Shown here in pieces: positions 49,483 through 59,576 of a DNA stretch of 64,000 bases. The stretch covers positions 806,001-870,000 of the forward strand of contig JADJWR010000003.1 of assembly GCA_016716275.1 (NCBI GenBank), written 5' to 3'. Each line of letters starts with the position of its first letter. Within the stretch, counting starts at the first letter, position 1. Source of the stretch: Burkholderiales bacterium. GTDB taxonomy: Bacteria; Pseudomonadota; Gammaproteobacteria; Burkholderiales; Burkholderiaceae_F. The translations under genes were made by a program, and so were the position numbers. The notes under the pieces were generated by a model that searched no databases, was not told where the DNA came from, and worked only from the letters and a program-made list of their open reading frames with translations.

Positions 49483-50955
49483 ATGCGCACCGTGCCCCTG
49501 AATCCGCTCGACGCCGCCTGGCTCTACACCGAGTCGCGCGCCACGCCCAATCACGTCGGCGGCCTGCTGCAGTTGCGCCTGCCCGGCAACGCGCCGCGCG
49601 ATTTCCTGCGCCGGCTGCTGAAGGAGTTCCGCAGCCACCGCCAGTTCCGCCCGCCGTGGAACCGGCGGCTGCGGCACGGCATCGCCAGCAGCCCGTGGCC
49701 GGCGTGGGTCGAGGACGACGACGTCGACCTCGAGTACCACGTGCGGCACGCGGCGCTGCCCTGGCCCGGCGGCGAGCGCGAACTCGGCGAACTGGTCGGC
49801 CGCCTGCAGAGCACGCCGCTGGACCTCAGCCGCCCGCCCTGGGAGTGCACGATCATCGAGGGGCTCGACGGCGACCGCTTCGCGCTGTTCATCAAGATGC
49901 ACCACTCGCTGATCGACGGTGTCAGCGGCATCAAGCTGCTGCAGCGGAGCATGGCCACCGATCCGGCGCGCAGCCTCAAGCTGCCGCCGTTCTGGGCTCT
50001 CGGGCCGGGGGAATCGCCGCGGCCGAGGCGCGCCGGCCCTGCGCCGACGTTCACCGATGCGCTCGGCGCGGCCGCCGCCGCGCTGCGCGGCCAGCTGCAG
50101 TCGGCGCCGCAGATCGCAACGGCGTTCGGCAGGATGGTGATGCGCATCGGCGATCGCGGCGACGGCATGGCGCTGCCGTTCGACTCGCCGCTGTCGGTGC
50201 TCAACGGGCGGGTGCGCGAGAAGCGGCGCTTCGCCACGCAGCACCTGCCGATCCGGCGCCTGCGCCTGCTGGCCACCGCCGGGCAGTGCACGCTCAACGA
50301 CGTCGTGCTGGCGCTGTGCGGCGGCGCGCTGCGACGCTTCCTGCTCGAGCAGGGCAGCCTGCCCGCCAAGTCGCTGACCGCCGGCATCCCGGTGTCGGTG
50401 CGGCCGCAGGACGACCCGGGCACCGGCAACGCGATCAGCTTCATCGTCGCGACGCTGGCCACCGACATCGCCGACCCGGCGCCGCGGCTGGCGGCGATCA
50501 AGCGCTCGGTCCAGCATGCCAAGGCGCACGTGCAGCGCCTGCCGCGCGAGGCGATGACCAACTACACGATGCTGCTGATGGCGCCGACGGTGCTGACGCT
50601 GCTCACCGGCATCGGCGGCCGCACGCGGCCGATGTTCAACGTCACCATCTCCAACGTGCCCGGACCCGAGAAGCCGCTGTACTTCCGCGGCGCCGAGCTG
50701 CTGGCCATCTATCCGGCGTCGATCGTCACCCACGGGCAGGCGCTCAACATCACCTGCCAGAGCTACGCCGGCGCGATGAACTTCGGCTTCACCGGTTGCC
50801 ATGCGTCGGTGCCGCACCTGCAGAAGCTGGCGGTCTATGCGGCCGACGCCCTCGACGAACTGGAGGGCGCGCTGCTGCCGAGCGCCAGGCGACCGCGCCG
50901 CCCGGCAAAGGGGCCGCGCAGCGCCCGGGCGGCAGCGCGCCGGACAAGCGCCTGA
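49483..50955 (+). CDS. Wax ester synthase/diacylglycerol O-acyltransferase (WS/DGAT)
   Basis: A 490-residue bifunctional acyltransferase that makes wax esters or triacylglycerols from acyl-CoA. The catalytic HHxxxDG motif is MHHSLIDGVSGIKLLQ near residue 140. The N-terminal PLNPLDAAWLYTESRATPNHVGGL opening and the C-terminal NVTISNVPGPEKPLYFRGAEL block (about 388-410) are family signatures. The basic tail (RRPRRPAKGPRSARAAARR) is extra. Storage-lipid synthesis is implied. An ACP-GNAT fusion gene follows 18 nt downstream. Whether the product is wax or triacylglycerol cannot be told. Confidence 0.92.
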   Translation: MRTVPLNPLDAAWLYTESRATPNHVGGLLQLRLPGNAPRDFLRRLLKEFRSHRQFRPPWNRRLRHGIASSPWPAWVEDDDVDLEYHVRHAALPWPGGERELGELVGRLQSTPLDLSRPPWECTIIEGLDGDRFALFIKMHHSLIDGVSGIKLLQRSMATDPARSLKLPPFWALGPGESPRPRRAGPAPTFTDALGAAAAALRGQLQSAPQIATAFGRMVMRIGDRGDGMALPFDSPLSVLNGRVREKRRFATQHLPIRRLRLLATAGQCTLNDVVLALCGGALRRFLLEQGSLPAKSLTAGIPVSVRPQDDPGTGNAISFIVATLATDIADPAPRLAAIKRSVQHAKAHVQRLPREAMTNYTMLLMAPTVLTLLTGIGGRTRPMFNVTISNVPGPEKPLYFRGAELLAIYPASIVTHGQALNITCQSYAGAMNFGFTGCHASVPHLQKLAVYAADALDELEGALLPSARRPRRPAKGPRSARAAARRTSA

Positions 50956-50973
50956 GCATCGCCGGCAGCAGCG

Positions 50974-51765
50974 GTGGACACGACCGGAATCCGCCAGGCG
51001 GTGCTGCAGGCGATCGCCTCGATTGCCCCGGAAGCTGACTGGCAGCGGATCCGCGCCGACCAGCCGCTGCGCCGGCAGGTCGATCTCGACTCGATGGACT
51101 GGCTGAACGTGATCGCCGGAATCGAGCAGCGCCTGTCGGTCGCGATTGCCGATGCCGATGCCGGGCGCCTCGCGACGCTCGACGCAATCGTCGAGTACCT
51201 GCAGCACCGGCAGGCCGAACCGCGACCGTCGCCGGCCAGGGCAGCCGCCGATGGCGAGCTTCGCGAGGCGCGCCACCTGGTCGACGGCACGGTGGTGACG
51301 GTGCGGCCGATCCGGCCCGCCGACCTGCCGCTGGAGGCGGACTTCGTGCGCCACCTGTCGGCAGAGACACGCTACAAGCGTTTCCTGGTCACGGTGAGCG
51401 AGCTGTCGGACAGGAAGCTGCACTATTTCACCGAGGTCGACCAGGTCCGCCACGTGGCGCTGGCAGCGGTTGCCGAGCGCGACGGGCGCGAGGCGATCGT
51501 CGGCGTGGCCCGCTACATCGTCGATGCCGCCGGCACCGGTTGCGAGTTCGCGATCGCGGTCGACGATGCCTGGCAGGGTTCCGGCATGGCCGGCATCCTG
51601 ATGCACGCCCTGATCGAGGTCGCCCGCGCGCGCGGCCTGGCGACGATGGAGGGAACGGTGCTGGCGACCAACACGCGGATGCTGAAGTTCACCCGCCAGC
51701 TCGGTTTCCGGCAGCAGCGCGACAGCGAGGATCGCGAGACCGTGCGCGTGGTGCGCGCGCTGTGA
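50974..51765 (+). CDS. Acyl-carrier-protein-like domain fused to GNAT acetyltransferase
   Basis: A 263-residue fusion. Residues about 4-80 resemble an acyl carrier protein: four predicted helices and the motif VDLDSMDWLNVIAGIEQRL, with Ser-40 at the phosphopantetheine position. A Pro/Ala linker (about 82-95) leads to a GNAT domain (about 103-263) similar to the C-terminal domain of protein acetyltransferase Pat: VTVRPIRPADLPLEADFVRHLS, EFAIAVDDAWQGSGMAGILMHALI, and TNTRMLKFTRQLGF. Such a union suggests the acyl group is presented on the carrier and transferred in cis, but this is inference. GTG start 18 nt after the wax ester synthase; likely co-transcribed. Confidence 0.82.
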   Translation: MDTTGIRQAVLQAIASIAPEADWQRIRADQPLRRQVDLDSMDWLNVIAGIEQRLSVAIADADAGRLATLDAIVEYLQHRQAEPRPSPARAAADGELREARHLVDGTVVTVRPIRPADLPLEADFVRHLSAETRYKRFLVTVSELSDRKLHYFTEVDQVRHVALAAVAERDGREAIVGVARYIVDAAGTGCEFAIAVDDAWQGSGMAGILMHALIEVARARGLATMEGTVLATNTRMLKFTRQLGFRQQRDSEDRETVRVVRAL

Positions 51766-51780
51766 ACCGCGCCGGCGTAC

Positions 51781-51797
51781 GCGCCCGCAGCGGGCGC
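51781..51797. terminator. Hairpin between convergent ACP-GNAT and mrpG genes
   Basis: A perfect 7-bp GC-rich stem (51781-51787 with 51791-51797, loop CAG) lies in the 47-nt gap between two convergent genes. There is no U-tract on either side, so it may end transcription weakly in both directions or only protect 3' ends. Confidence 0.45.
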
Positions 51798-51812
51798 AGC
51801 GGCCGGCTGCCG

Positions 51813-52166
51813 TCAGCCGCCTGGGCCTTGAGCCGGCGGCTTCGGCGGCGCTGGGCGCGCACTCGGCTCGAGCACCAGCGCCGCCTTGACCAGCAGGTGC
51901 GCCGAGATCGGCGCGGTGAGAAAGACGAACAGGGTGATCAGCAGTTCGTGCAGGCTGACGCCAACGGCGCCCGGCCGGAAGGTGAAGTACAGGATCGATG
52001 CGACCAGCACGCAGCCGACGCCGAGCGTGCTCGCCTTGGTCGGCCCGTGCAGGCGCTTGAAGAAGTCCGACAGCCTGGCCAGCCCGTAGGAGCCGATCAG
52101 CGCGAAGGCCGTGCCGACCAGCAGCAGCGCGCCGACGAGCAGATCGAGAGCCAGCGGCAACTGCAT
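51813..52166 (-). CDS. mrpG: Mrp cation antiporter subunit G
   Basis: A 117-residue membrane protein with three hydrophobic helices. LVGALLLVGTAFALIGSYGLARLSDFFKRLHGPTKASTLGVG (about 10-52) is the MnhG/MrpG signature. It is the last gene of the operon A(B)-C-D-E-F-G. The C-terminal Pro-rich tail (RPAPPKPPAQGP) is non-conserved. In the assembled complex it helps Na+(or K+)/H+ exchange at the inner membrane. ATG starts 4 nt after mrpF. Confidence 0.9.
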   Translation of the reverse strand: MQLPLALDLLVGALLLVGTAFALIGSYGLARLSDFFKRLHGPTKASTLGVGCVLVASILYFTFRPGAVGVSLHELLITLFVFLTAPISAHLLVKAALVLEPSARPAPPKPPAQGPGG

Positions 52167-52170
52167 CGCC

Positions 52171-52443
52171 CTACTCCACGATGTCGCCGCGGATGACGAA
52201 CTTCGACAGCACCACGGTGCCGACGAAGCCCATCAGCGCGATGACCAGCGCCGCCTCGAAGAACACCGCCGTGCCGAAGTGGATGCCCAGCAGGATCAGC
52301 AGCGCCATCGAGTTGATGTACATGGTATCGAGCGCCAGGATGCGGTCGGCCAGTCCCGGCCCGCGCAGCAGGCGGAACAGGTTGAGCAGCAGCGCCAGCG
52401 TGAAGGCGCCGATGGCCAGCGGCAGCAGGGTCGCAACGATCAT
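52171..52443 (-). CDS. mrpF: Mrp cation antiporter subunit F
   Basis: A 90-residue protein with three membrane helices. The LFRLLRGPGLADRILALDTMYINSMALLILLG segment is the MrpF hallmark, including the conserved Asp pair in the first loop. The ATG overlaps the mrpE stop by four bases (ATGA). Stop TAG is only 4 nt from the mrpG start. Confidence 0.92.
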   Translation of the reverse strand: MIVATLLPLAIGAFTLALLLNLFRLLRGPGLADRILALDTMYINSMALLILLGIHFGTAVFFEAALVIALMGFVGTVVLSKFVIRGDIVE

Positions 52444-52925
52444 TCGAAGATCTCCTTCAGGGGCGCCTCGTAGCGGGCCTTGATCTGGGCGACCAGGCCG
52501 GCCTCGTCGTCGACGTTGAATGCGTGAACCAGCAGGTGGCGGCGGTCGGCTGAAAGTTCGGCCGACAGCGTGCCGGGGGTCATGGTGATGATCCCGGCGA
52601 GCGACACGATGGCGTGCGGATCGGCCAGGTCGAGCGGCACCCATACGAAGGCCGGCCTGATCGCCGCCTCCGGCCCGAGAATCCGGCGCGCCACCTCGAT
52701 GTTCGACAGCACGATGTCCCACAGCACGACCAGCCCCAGCCGTACGATCACCAGCGGCCGCCGCAGCCGCGGCCGCTCCGGACGCAGCGGCTCGGTGAAC
52801 CACGGCACGACCACCGCCAGCAGCGCGCCGAGCACCACGTGCGCCGGGTCGAGCGTGTTGTTCAGCAGCAGCCAGACGGCCAGCAGCGTGGCCGAAAGCA
52901 GCGGCGCGGGCAGCCAGCGCCTCAC
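52440..52925 (-). CDS. mrpE: Mrp cation antiporter subunit E
   Basis: A 161-residue MnhE/MrpE subunit with two or three N-terminal helices (LLSATLLAVWLLLNN, VVLGALLAVVVPWF) and the cytoplasmic block VLWDIVLSNIEVARRILGPEAAIRPAFVWVPLDL, followed by ITMTPGTLSAELSADRRHLLVH, both conserved in the family. GTG start at 52923-52925 overlaps the mrpD stop. This subunit is needed for complex assembly in known Mrp systems. Confidence 0.92.
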   Translation of the reverse strand: MRRWLPAPLLSATLLAVWLLLNNTLDPAHVVLGALLAVVVPWFTEPLRPERPRLRRPLVIVRLGLVVLWDIVLSNIEVARRILGPEAAIRPAFVWVPLDLADPHAIVSLAGIITMTPGTLSAELSADRRHLLVHAFNVDDEAGLVAQIKARYEAPLKEIFE

Positions 52926-54511
52926 GGCTTGTCCTTCGCCGGCTTGCCGCCGAGGATCTGGCGGATCGGCATGGCGGCCGGCACCGGCTTGGCGCCGAGC
53001 ACCGCGTCGATGTACGGTCGCCGCTCGAGCAGTTGCTGTGCCGCTGCGCCCGTGAAGCTGGCCAGCGGCCCGGCCGCAGCGGCGTTGACCAGCAGCGCGG
53101 CGAACAGCCAGCCGAACGCCATCAGTTGCACCGGGGAGGTGGCGATGGCCGCAGCCGGCGCCGGCGGCTGGTACGGCTTCCAGAAGACGCGGCTGCCGGC
53201 GCGCACGAGGCTGATGATGATCGCCAGCCCCGACACCAGCACCACCGTCCACACCCAGACCGCATAGCCGGTGTCCCGCGCCGCCGCGAGCAGCAGCGAC
53301 TTGCCGAGGAAGCCGGCCAGTGGCGGCAGGCCGCAGACGGCGATCGCCGCCACGAAGTACGCCGCGCCGAGCAGGTTTCGCTCGGCGCCGAACGGCCCCG
53401 GCGCCAGCACATCGCCGTGCTCGCCGCGCTGCTCGCCGATCCGATCGGCCAGCAGGTACAGCACGGCGACCACCAGCGTGCTGTTGACCAGATAGAACAG
53501 CGCCGCCGCCAGGGTGTCGCGGCTGCCCAGGCCGATCGCCAGCAGCAGCGTCCCGGCCGAGGCGATCACCAGGTAGCCGACCAGGCCGCGCATGCTGCGC
53601 GCGGCGAGCGCGCCGACCGCGGCGAGCGCGATCGTGCCCAGGCCGAGCACCGGCAGCCACGGCTGGGCAAGGTCCGCCGCCGGGCCGCCCTCGGCGCCGA
53701 AGACCAGCGTGTACATCCTGGCAACCGCGTAGACGCCCACCTTGGTCATGATCGCGAACAGCGCGGCGACCGGCCCGGTCGCCGCGCCATAGGTCGCCGG
53801 CAGCCAGAAGTACAGCGGCAGCAGCGCCGCCTTGACGCAGAACACCACCAGCAGCAGCAGGCCGGCGCTGCGGGCGAGCGCCGCGCTGTCTGGCGGCAGC
53901 TGCGCCACGCGCTGCGCCAGGTCGGCCATGTTCAGCGTGCCGGTGACGCCGTAAAGCGACGCCACGGCGATCAGGAACAGCGCCGAGCCGGTCAGGTTGA
54001 AGCTGACGTAGTGGATCGCCGCGCGCAGCCGCGCGCTGCCGGCGCCGTGCAGCAGCAGCCCGTAGGAGGCGATCAGCAGGACCTCGAAGAAGACGAACAG
54101 GTTGAACAGGTCGGCGGTGAGGAACGCCCCGGACAGCCCCATCAGCTGGAAATGGAACAGCGCGTGGAAGTGCGGCCCGAGGCGGTCGACGCGGGTCTTC
54201 GCGGCTCCGGCGACGGCGTAGGCGACGGTCGCCAGCGCGATCACGCCGGTGAGCACCAGCAGCAGCGCCGAAAGTCGGTCGAGCGCCAGCGCGATGCCGA
54301 ACGGCGCGCTCCAGTTGCCGAGCAGGTAGGCACGTACGCCGCCGTCGGCTGCCTGCGCCGCCAGGCCGATCGACACCAGCAGATGCGCCGCCGTGGCGGC
54401 GAGCGACAGCCGCGCCGCCAGCGCGGCACGGCTGCGCTCGAGCAGCAGCAGCGCCGCCCCTGCCATCAGCGGCAGCACGACGGGAACGATGATCCAGTGC
54501 GGGCCGGTCAT
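52922..54511 (-). CDS. mrpD: Mrp cation antiporter subunit D
   Basis: A 529-residue subunit related to complex I NuoM/NuoN antiporter-like proteins, with about 14 helices. Typical blocks are ADLFNLFVFFEVLLIASYGLLLH near residue 130 (conserved Glu in helix 5), CVKAALLPLYFWLPATYGAATGPVAALFAIMTKVGVYAV near 225-262 (conserved Lys residues) and PPLAGFLGKSLLL near 400. Tail of about 60 residues carries LGAKPVPAAMPIRQILGGKPAKDKP. Coupled to mrpC and mrpE by 4-nt overlaps. Confidence 0.94.
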   Translation of the reverse strand: MTGPHWIIVPVVLPLMAGAALLLLERSRAALAARLSLAATAAHLLVSIGLAAQAADGGVRAYLLGNWSAPFGIALALDRLSALLLVLTGVIALATVAYAVAGAAKTRVDRLGPHFHALFHFQLMGLSGAFLTADLFNLFVFFEVLLIASYGLLLHGAGSARLRAAIHYVSFNLTGSALFLIAVASLYGVTGTLNMADLAQRVAQLPPDSAALARSAGLLLLVVFCVKAALLPLYFWLPATYGAATGPVAALFAIMTKVGVYAVARMYTLVFGAEGGPAADLAQPWLPVLGLGTIALAAVGALAARSMRGLVGYLVIASAGTLLLAIGLGSRDTLAAALFYLVNSTLVVAVLYLLADRIGEQRGEHGDVLAPGPFGAERNLLGAAYFVAAIAVCGLPPLAGFLGKSLLLAAARDTGYAVWVWTVVLVSGLAIIISLVRAGSRVFWKPYQPPAPAAAIATSPVQLMAFGWLFAALLVNAAAAGPLASFTGAAAQQLLERRPYIDAVLGAKPVPAAMPIRQILGGKPAKDKP

Positions 54512-54875
54512 GGCCGCTGGCCGCTGTCGCCCGCCTGCGGCGGCTCGGCGCCTTCGACGTGGTCGGAGCCGGTCGAGGCGTTGGCACGCAGTGCGATGAC
54601 CAGGATCAGCGCGGTCATCGCGAAGCTGATCACGATGGCGGTCAGCACCAGCGCCTGCGGCAGCGGGTCGGCGTAGTTGGCCAGCGTCGGCAGCCGGTCG
54701 CCGACGATCGGCGGGCGACCGATGCTCAACCTGCCGGTCAGGAAGATGAACACGTTGACGGCGTAAGACAGCAGCGTCAGGCCGATGATCACGTCGAACA
54801 CGCGCGCCCGCAGCAGCAGCCACACGCCGCAGGCCGTCAGCACGCCGAGCCCGGCCGCCAGCAGCAGCTCGATCG

Positions 54876-54879
<4 letters not shown>
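54508..54879 (-). CDS. mrpC: Mrp cation antiporter subunit C
   Basis: A 123-residue NuoK-like subunit with three helices. VLTACGVWLLLRARVFDVIIGLTLLSYAVNVFIFLTG and DPLPQALVLTAIVISFAMTALILVIALR are the MnhC signatures, with the conserved Glu region of NuoK replaced as usual in Mrp. The ATG at 54877-54879 overlaps the mrpA stop by 4 nt. Confidence 0.93.
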
Positions 54880-57686
<2,807 letters not shown>

Positions 57687-57692
57687 CGGCGG

Positions 57693-58769
57693 TCAGCGCG
57701 CGGCGCGCTGCTTGCGCAGCATCGACACCAGCAGCGTGACGATGGTCAGCGGCACGACGAACGACAGCATCGCCGCCGAGAACGCCGGCAGCACCTGGTG
57801 CTGCCGCGCGGCCAGCACCAGGAAGGCCGTGTAGGCGAAGTAGTAGCCGACGAACAGCCCGCCTTCCCAGCGGGCGATCTCGCGGCCGCTGAGGAACACC
57901 GGCAGGCAGGCGAACGCCACCGCCAGCATCACCCACAGGTCGAAGGCGAGCGCCGCCGCCGGCACCGGCAGCCCGCCGCCGGCGGCGAGCCCGGAGGCGC
58001 CGAGGCAGCCGAGGATGTTGAAGGTGTTGCTGCCGACGACGTTGCCCACCGCGATGTCGCGCTCGCCCTTCAGCGCCGCCATCACCGAGGTGGCGACCTC
58101 GGGCATCGAGGTGCCGGCGGCGACGATCGTCAGCGCGATCACCAGCTCGCTGACGCCGAAGGCGCGGGCGAAGGCGACCGCGGCGTCGACCAGCCAGTTC
58201 GAGCCGAGCACCAGCAGCAGCAGGCCGGCGACGACCAGGCCTGCCTGCGCCGCCCAGTGGCGGTCCCAGGCACGGTCGTGCGGCATCGACTCGGCATACT
58301 CGTCGCGGGTGGCCTGCGTCTCGCGGCGCGACTGGACGACCAGGAACACCGTGTAGGCAACCAGCAGCGCCAGCAGCAGCGCCGACTCGAACCGGCCGAT
58401 GCGGCCGTCGACGGCAAAGGCGGCCAGCAGCAGCGAGGCGCCGATCATGATCGGCACCTCCTGGCGGATCAGCTGCGCGTTGACCACCAGCGGGGCGATC
58501 AGCGCCGACAGGCCGAGGATGAACAGCACGTTGAAGATGTTGCTGCCGACCACGTTGCCGACCGCCAGGTCGGTGCGTCCGTCGAGCGCGGCGCCGACCG
58601 ACACCGCCAGTTCAGGCGCGCTGGTGCCCATCGAGACGACCGTCAGTCCGACGACCAGCGGCGAGATGCCGAGCGACAGCGCCAGCTTCGAGGCGCCGCG
58701 GACGAGCGAACGGGCGCCGGCGACGAGCGCGAACAACCCTAGCGTGAAGAAAGCGACGTTGGCGAGCAT
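57693..58769 (-). CDS. Calcium/sodium antiporter, CaCA family (YrbG-like)
   Basis: A 358-residue exchanger with ten hydrophobic helices in two inverted halves. The alpha repeats are VVSMGTSAPELAVSVGAALDG with AVGNVVGSNIFNVLFILG (about 45-85), and IVAAGTSMPEVATSVMAALKG with AVGNVVGSNTFNILGCLG (about 210-260), holding the ion-binding Glu residues. Members exchange Ca2+ or K+ for Na+ or H+. It is the first gene of a run that continues with mrpA 6 nt later, a combination that suggests joint control of cation exchange. A TATACT -10-like element precedes it. Confidence 0.93.
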   Translation of the reverse strand: MLANVAFFTLGLFALVAGARSLVRGASKLALSLGISPLVVGLTVVSMGTSAPELAVSVGAALDGRTDLAVGNVVGSNIFNVLFILGLSALIAPLVVNAQLIRQEVPIMIGASLLLAAFAVDGRIGRFESALLLALLVAYTVFLVVQSRRETQATRDEYAESMPHDRAWDRHWAAQAGLVVAGLLLLVLGSNWLVDAAVAFARAFGVSELVIALTIVAAGTSMPEVATSVMAALKGERDIAVGNVVGSNTFNILGCLGASGLAAGGGLPVPAAALAFDLWVMLAVAFACLPVFLSGREIARWEGGLFVGYYFAYTAFLVLAARQHQVLPAFSAAMLSFVVPLTIVTLLVSMLRKQRAAR

Positions 58770-58803
58770 GATGCCGGCGGGTCCGACGCGCGAACCGGCG
58801 CGG

Positions 58804-58809
58804 AGTATA
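58804..58809 (-). promoter_or_regulatory. -10-like element upstream of the exchanger-mrp operon
   Basis: On the minus strand TATACT lies 35 nt before the exchanger start, in a GC-rich setting where such a hexamer is rare. No good -35 stands at 16-18 nt, so it is a candidate only. Confidence 0.35.
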
Positions 58810-58907
58810 GGTGCAGCAGCCGTGCGCGGCGCCGGGCGCCGCGCTGCGTGCCGCAGGCACCAGACCGCCCGGCCGGGTGGCCCGCCGCGCGGCGCTCGGC
58901 CGGCCCG

Positions 58908-59576
58908 TCAGGACATCGCGCTTTCCGGCAGCGACGGCGTGGGCGAACCGTCGAGCTCGAAGCGCAGGCGGAACAGGTCGGCGACGCGGCGCGCCTGCAG
59001 CTTTTCCATCACCCGCGCCCGGTGGACCTCGACCGTGCGCTGGCTGATGCCGAACTCCTCGGCGATCTCCCGGTTGTGATAGCCGCTGGTGACCCGGTCG
59101 AACACTTCCAGTTCGCGTTCGGTCAGCCGCTGCATCCGGCTGAGCACCGACTCGCGGCTGCGCGCCCGCTCGACCTGCGCGTGATCGCTGCGCAGGGCCA
59201 CCGTGATCGCCTCGAGCAGGTCCTGCTCGTCGATCGGCTTCTCGAGGAAGTCGACCGCGCCGTCGCGCAGTGCCGCCCGCGCGGTGGCCACATCGCCGTG
59301 CGCCGTCATCACGACGAACGGCAACGCCGAATGCTGGCTGGCGAGCCGTCGCTGCAGCTCGAGGCCGGACATGCCGGGCAGGCGCACGTCGGCCAGCACG
59401 CAGGCAGGCCGCTCGAGTGCCTCGCCCTCGACAAAGGCCTCGGCGCTGTCGAAGGTGGCGGTCGAGAAGCCGCGCAGCTGCAGCAGCAGCGACAGCGAGT
59501 CGCGCACTGAGGGATCGTCCTCGACGATGTACACCCAGCTTCCGGAAACGTTCACATCACTGTGGTCGGTATTCAT
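58908..59576 (-). CDS. FixJ-type response regulator
   Basis: A 222-residue regulator paired with the kinase encoded just upstream. The receiver shows YIVEDDPSVRDSL, phosphoacceptor Asp in CVLADVRLPGMSG near 63, VVMTAHGD and LEKPIDEQDL. The helix-turn-helix is MQRLTERELEVFDRVTSGYHNREIAEEFGISQRTVEVHRARVMEKLQARRVADL (about 145-205). MNTDHSD at 59574-59576 is chosen as the start; it overlaps the kinase 3' end by 20 nt. Targets are not known; its own yqj operon is a candidate. Confidence 0.9.
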   Translation of the reverse strand: MNTDHSDVNVSGSWVYIVEDDPSVRDSLSLLLQLRGFSTATFDSAEAFVEGEALERPACVLADVRLPGMSGLELQRRLASQHSALPFVVMTAHGDVATARAALRDGAVDFLEKPIDEQDLLEAITVALRSDHAQVERARSRESVLSRMQRLTERELEVFDRVTSGYHNREIAEEFGISQRTVEVHRARVMEKLQARRVADLFRLRFELDGSPTPSLPESAMS

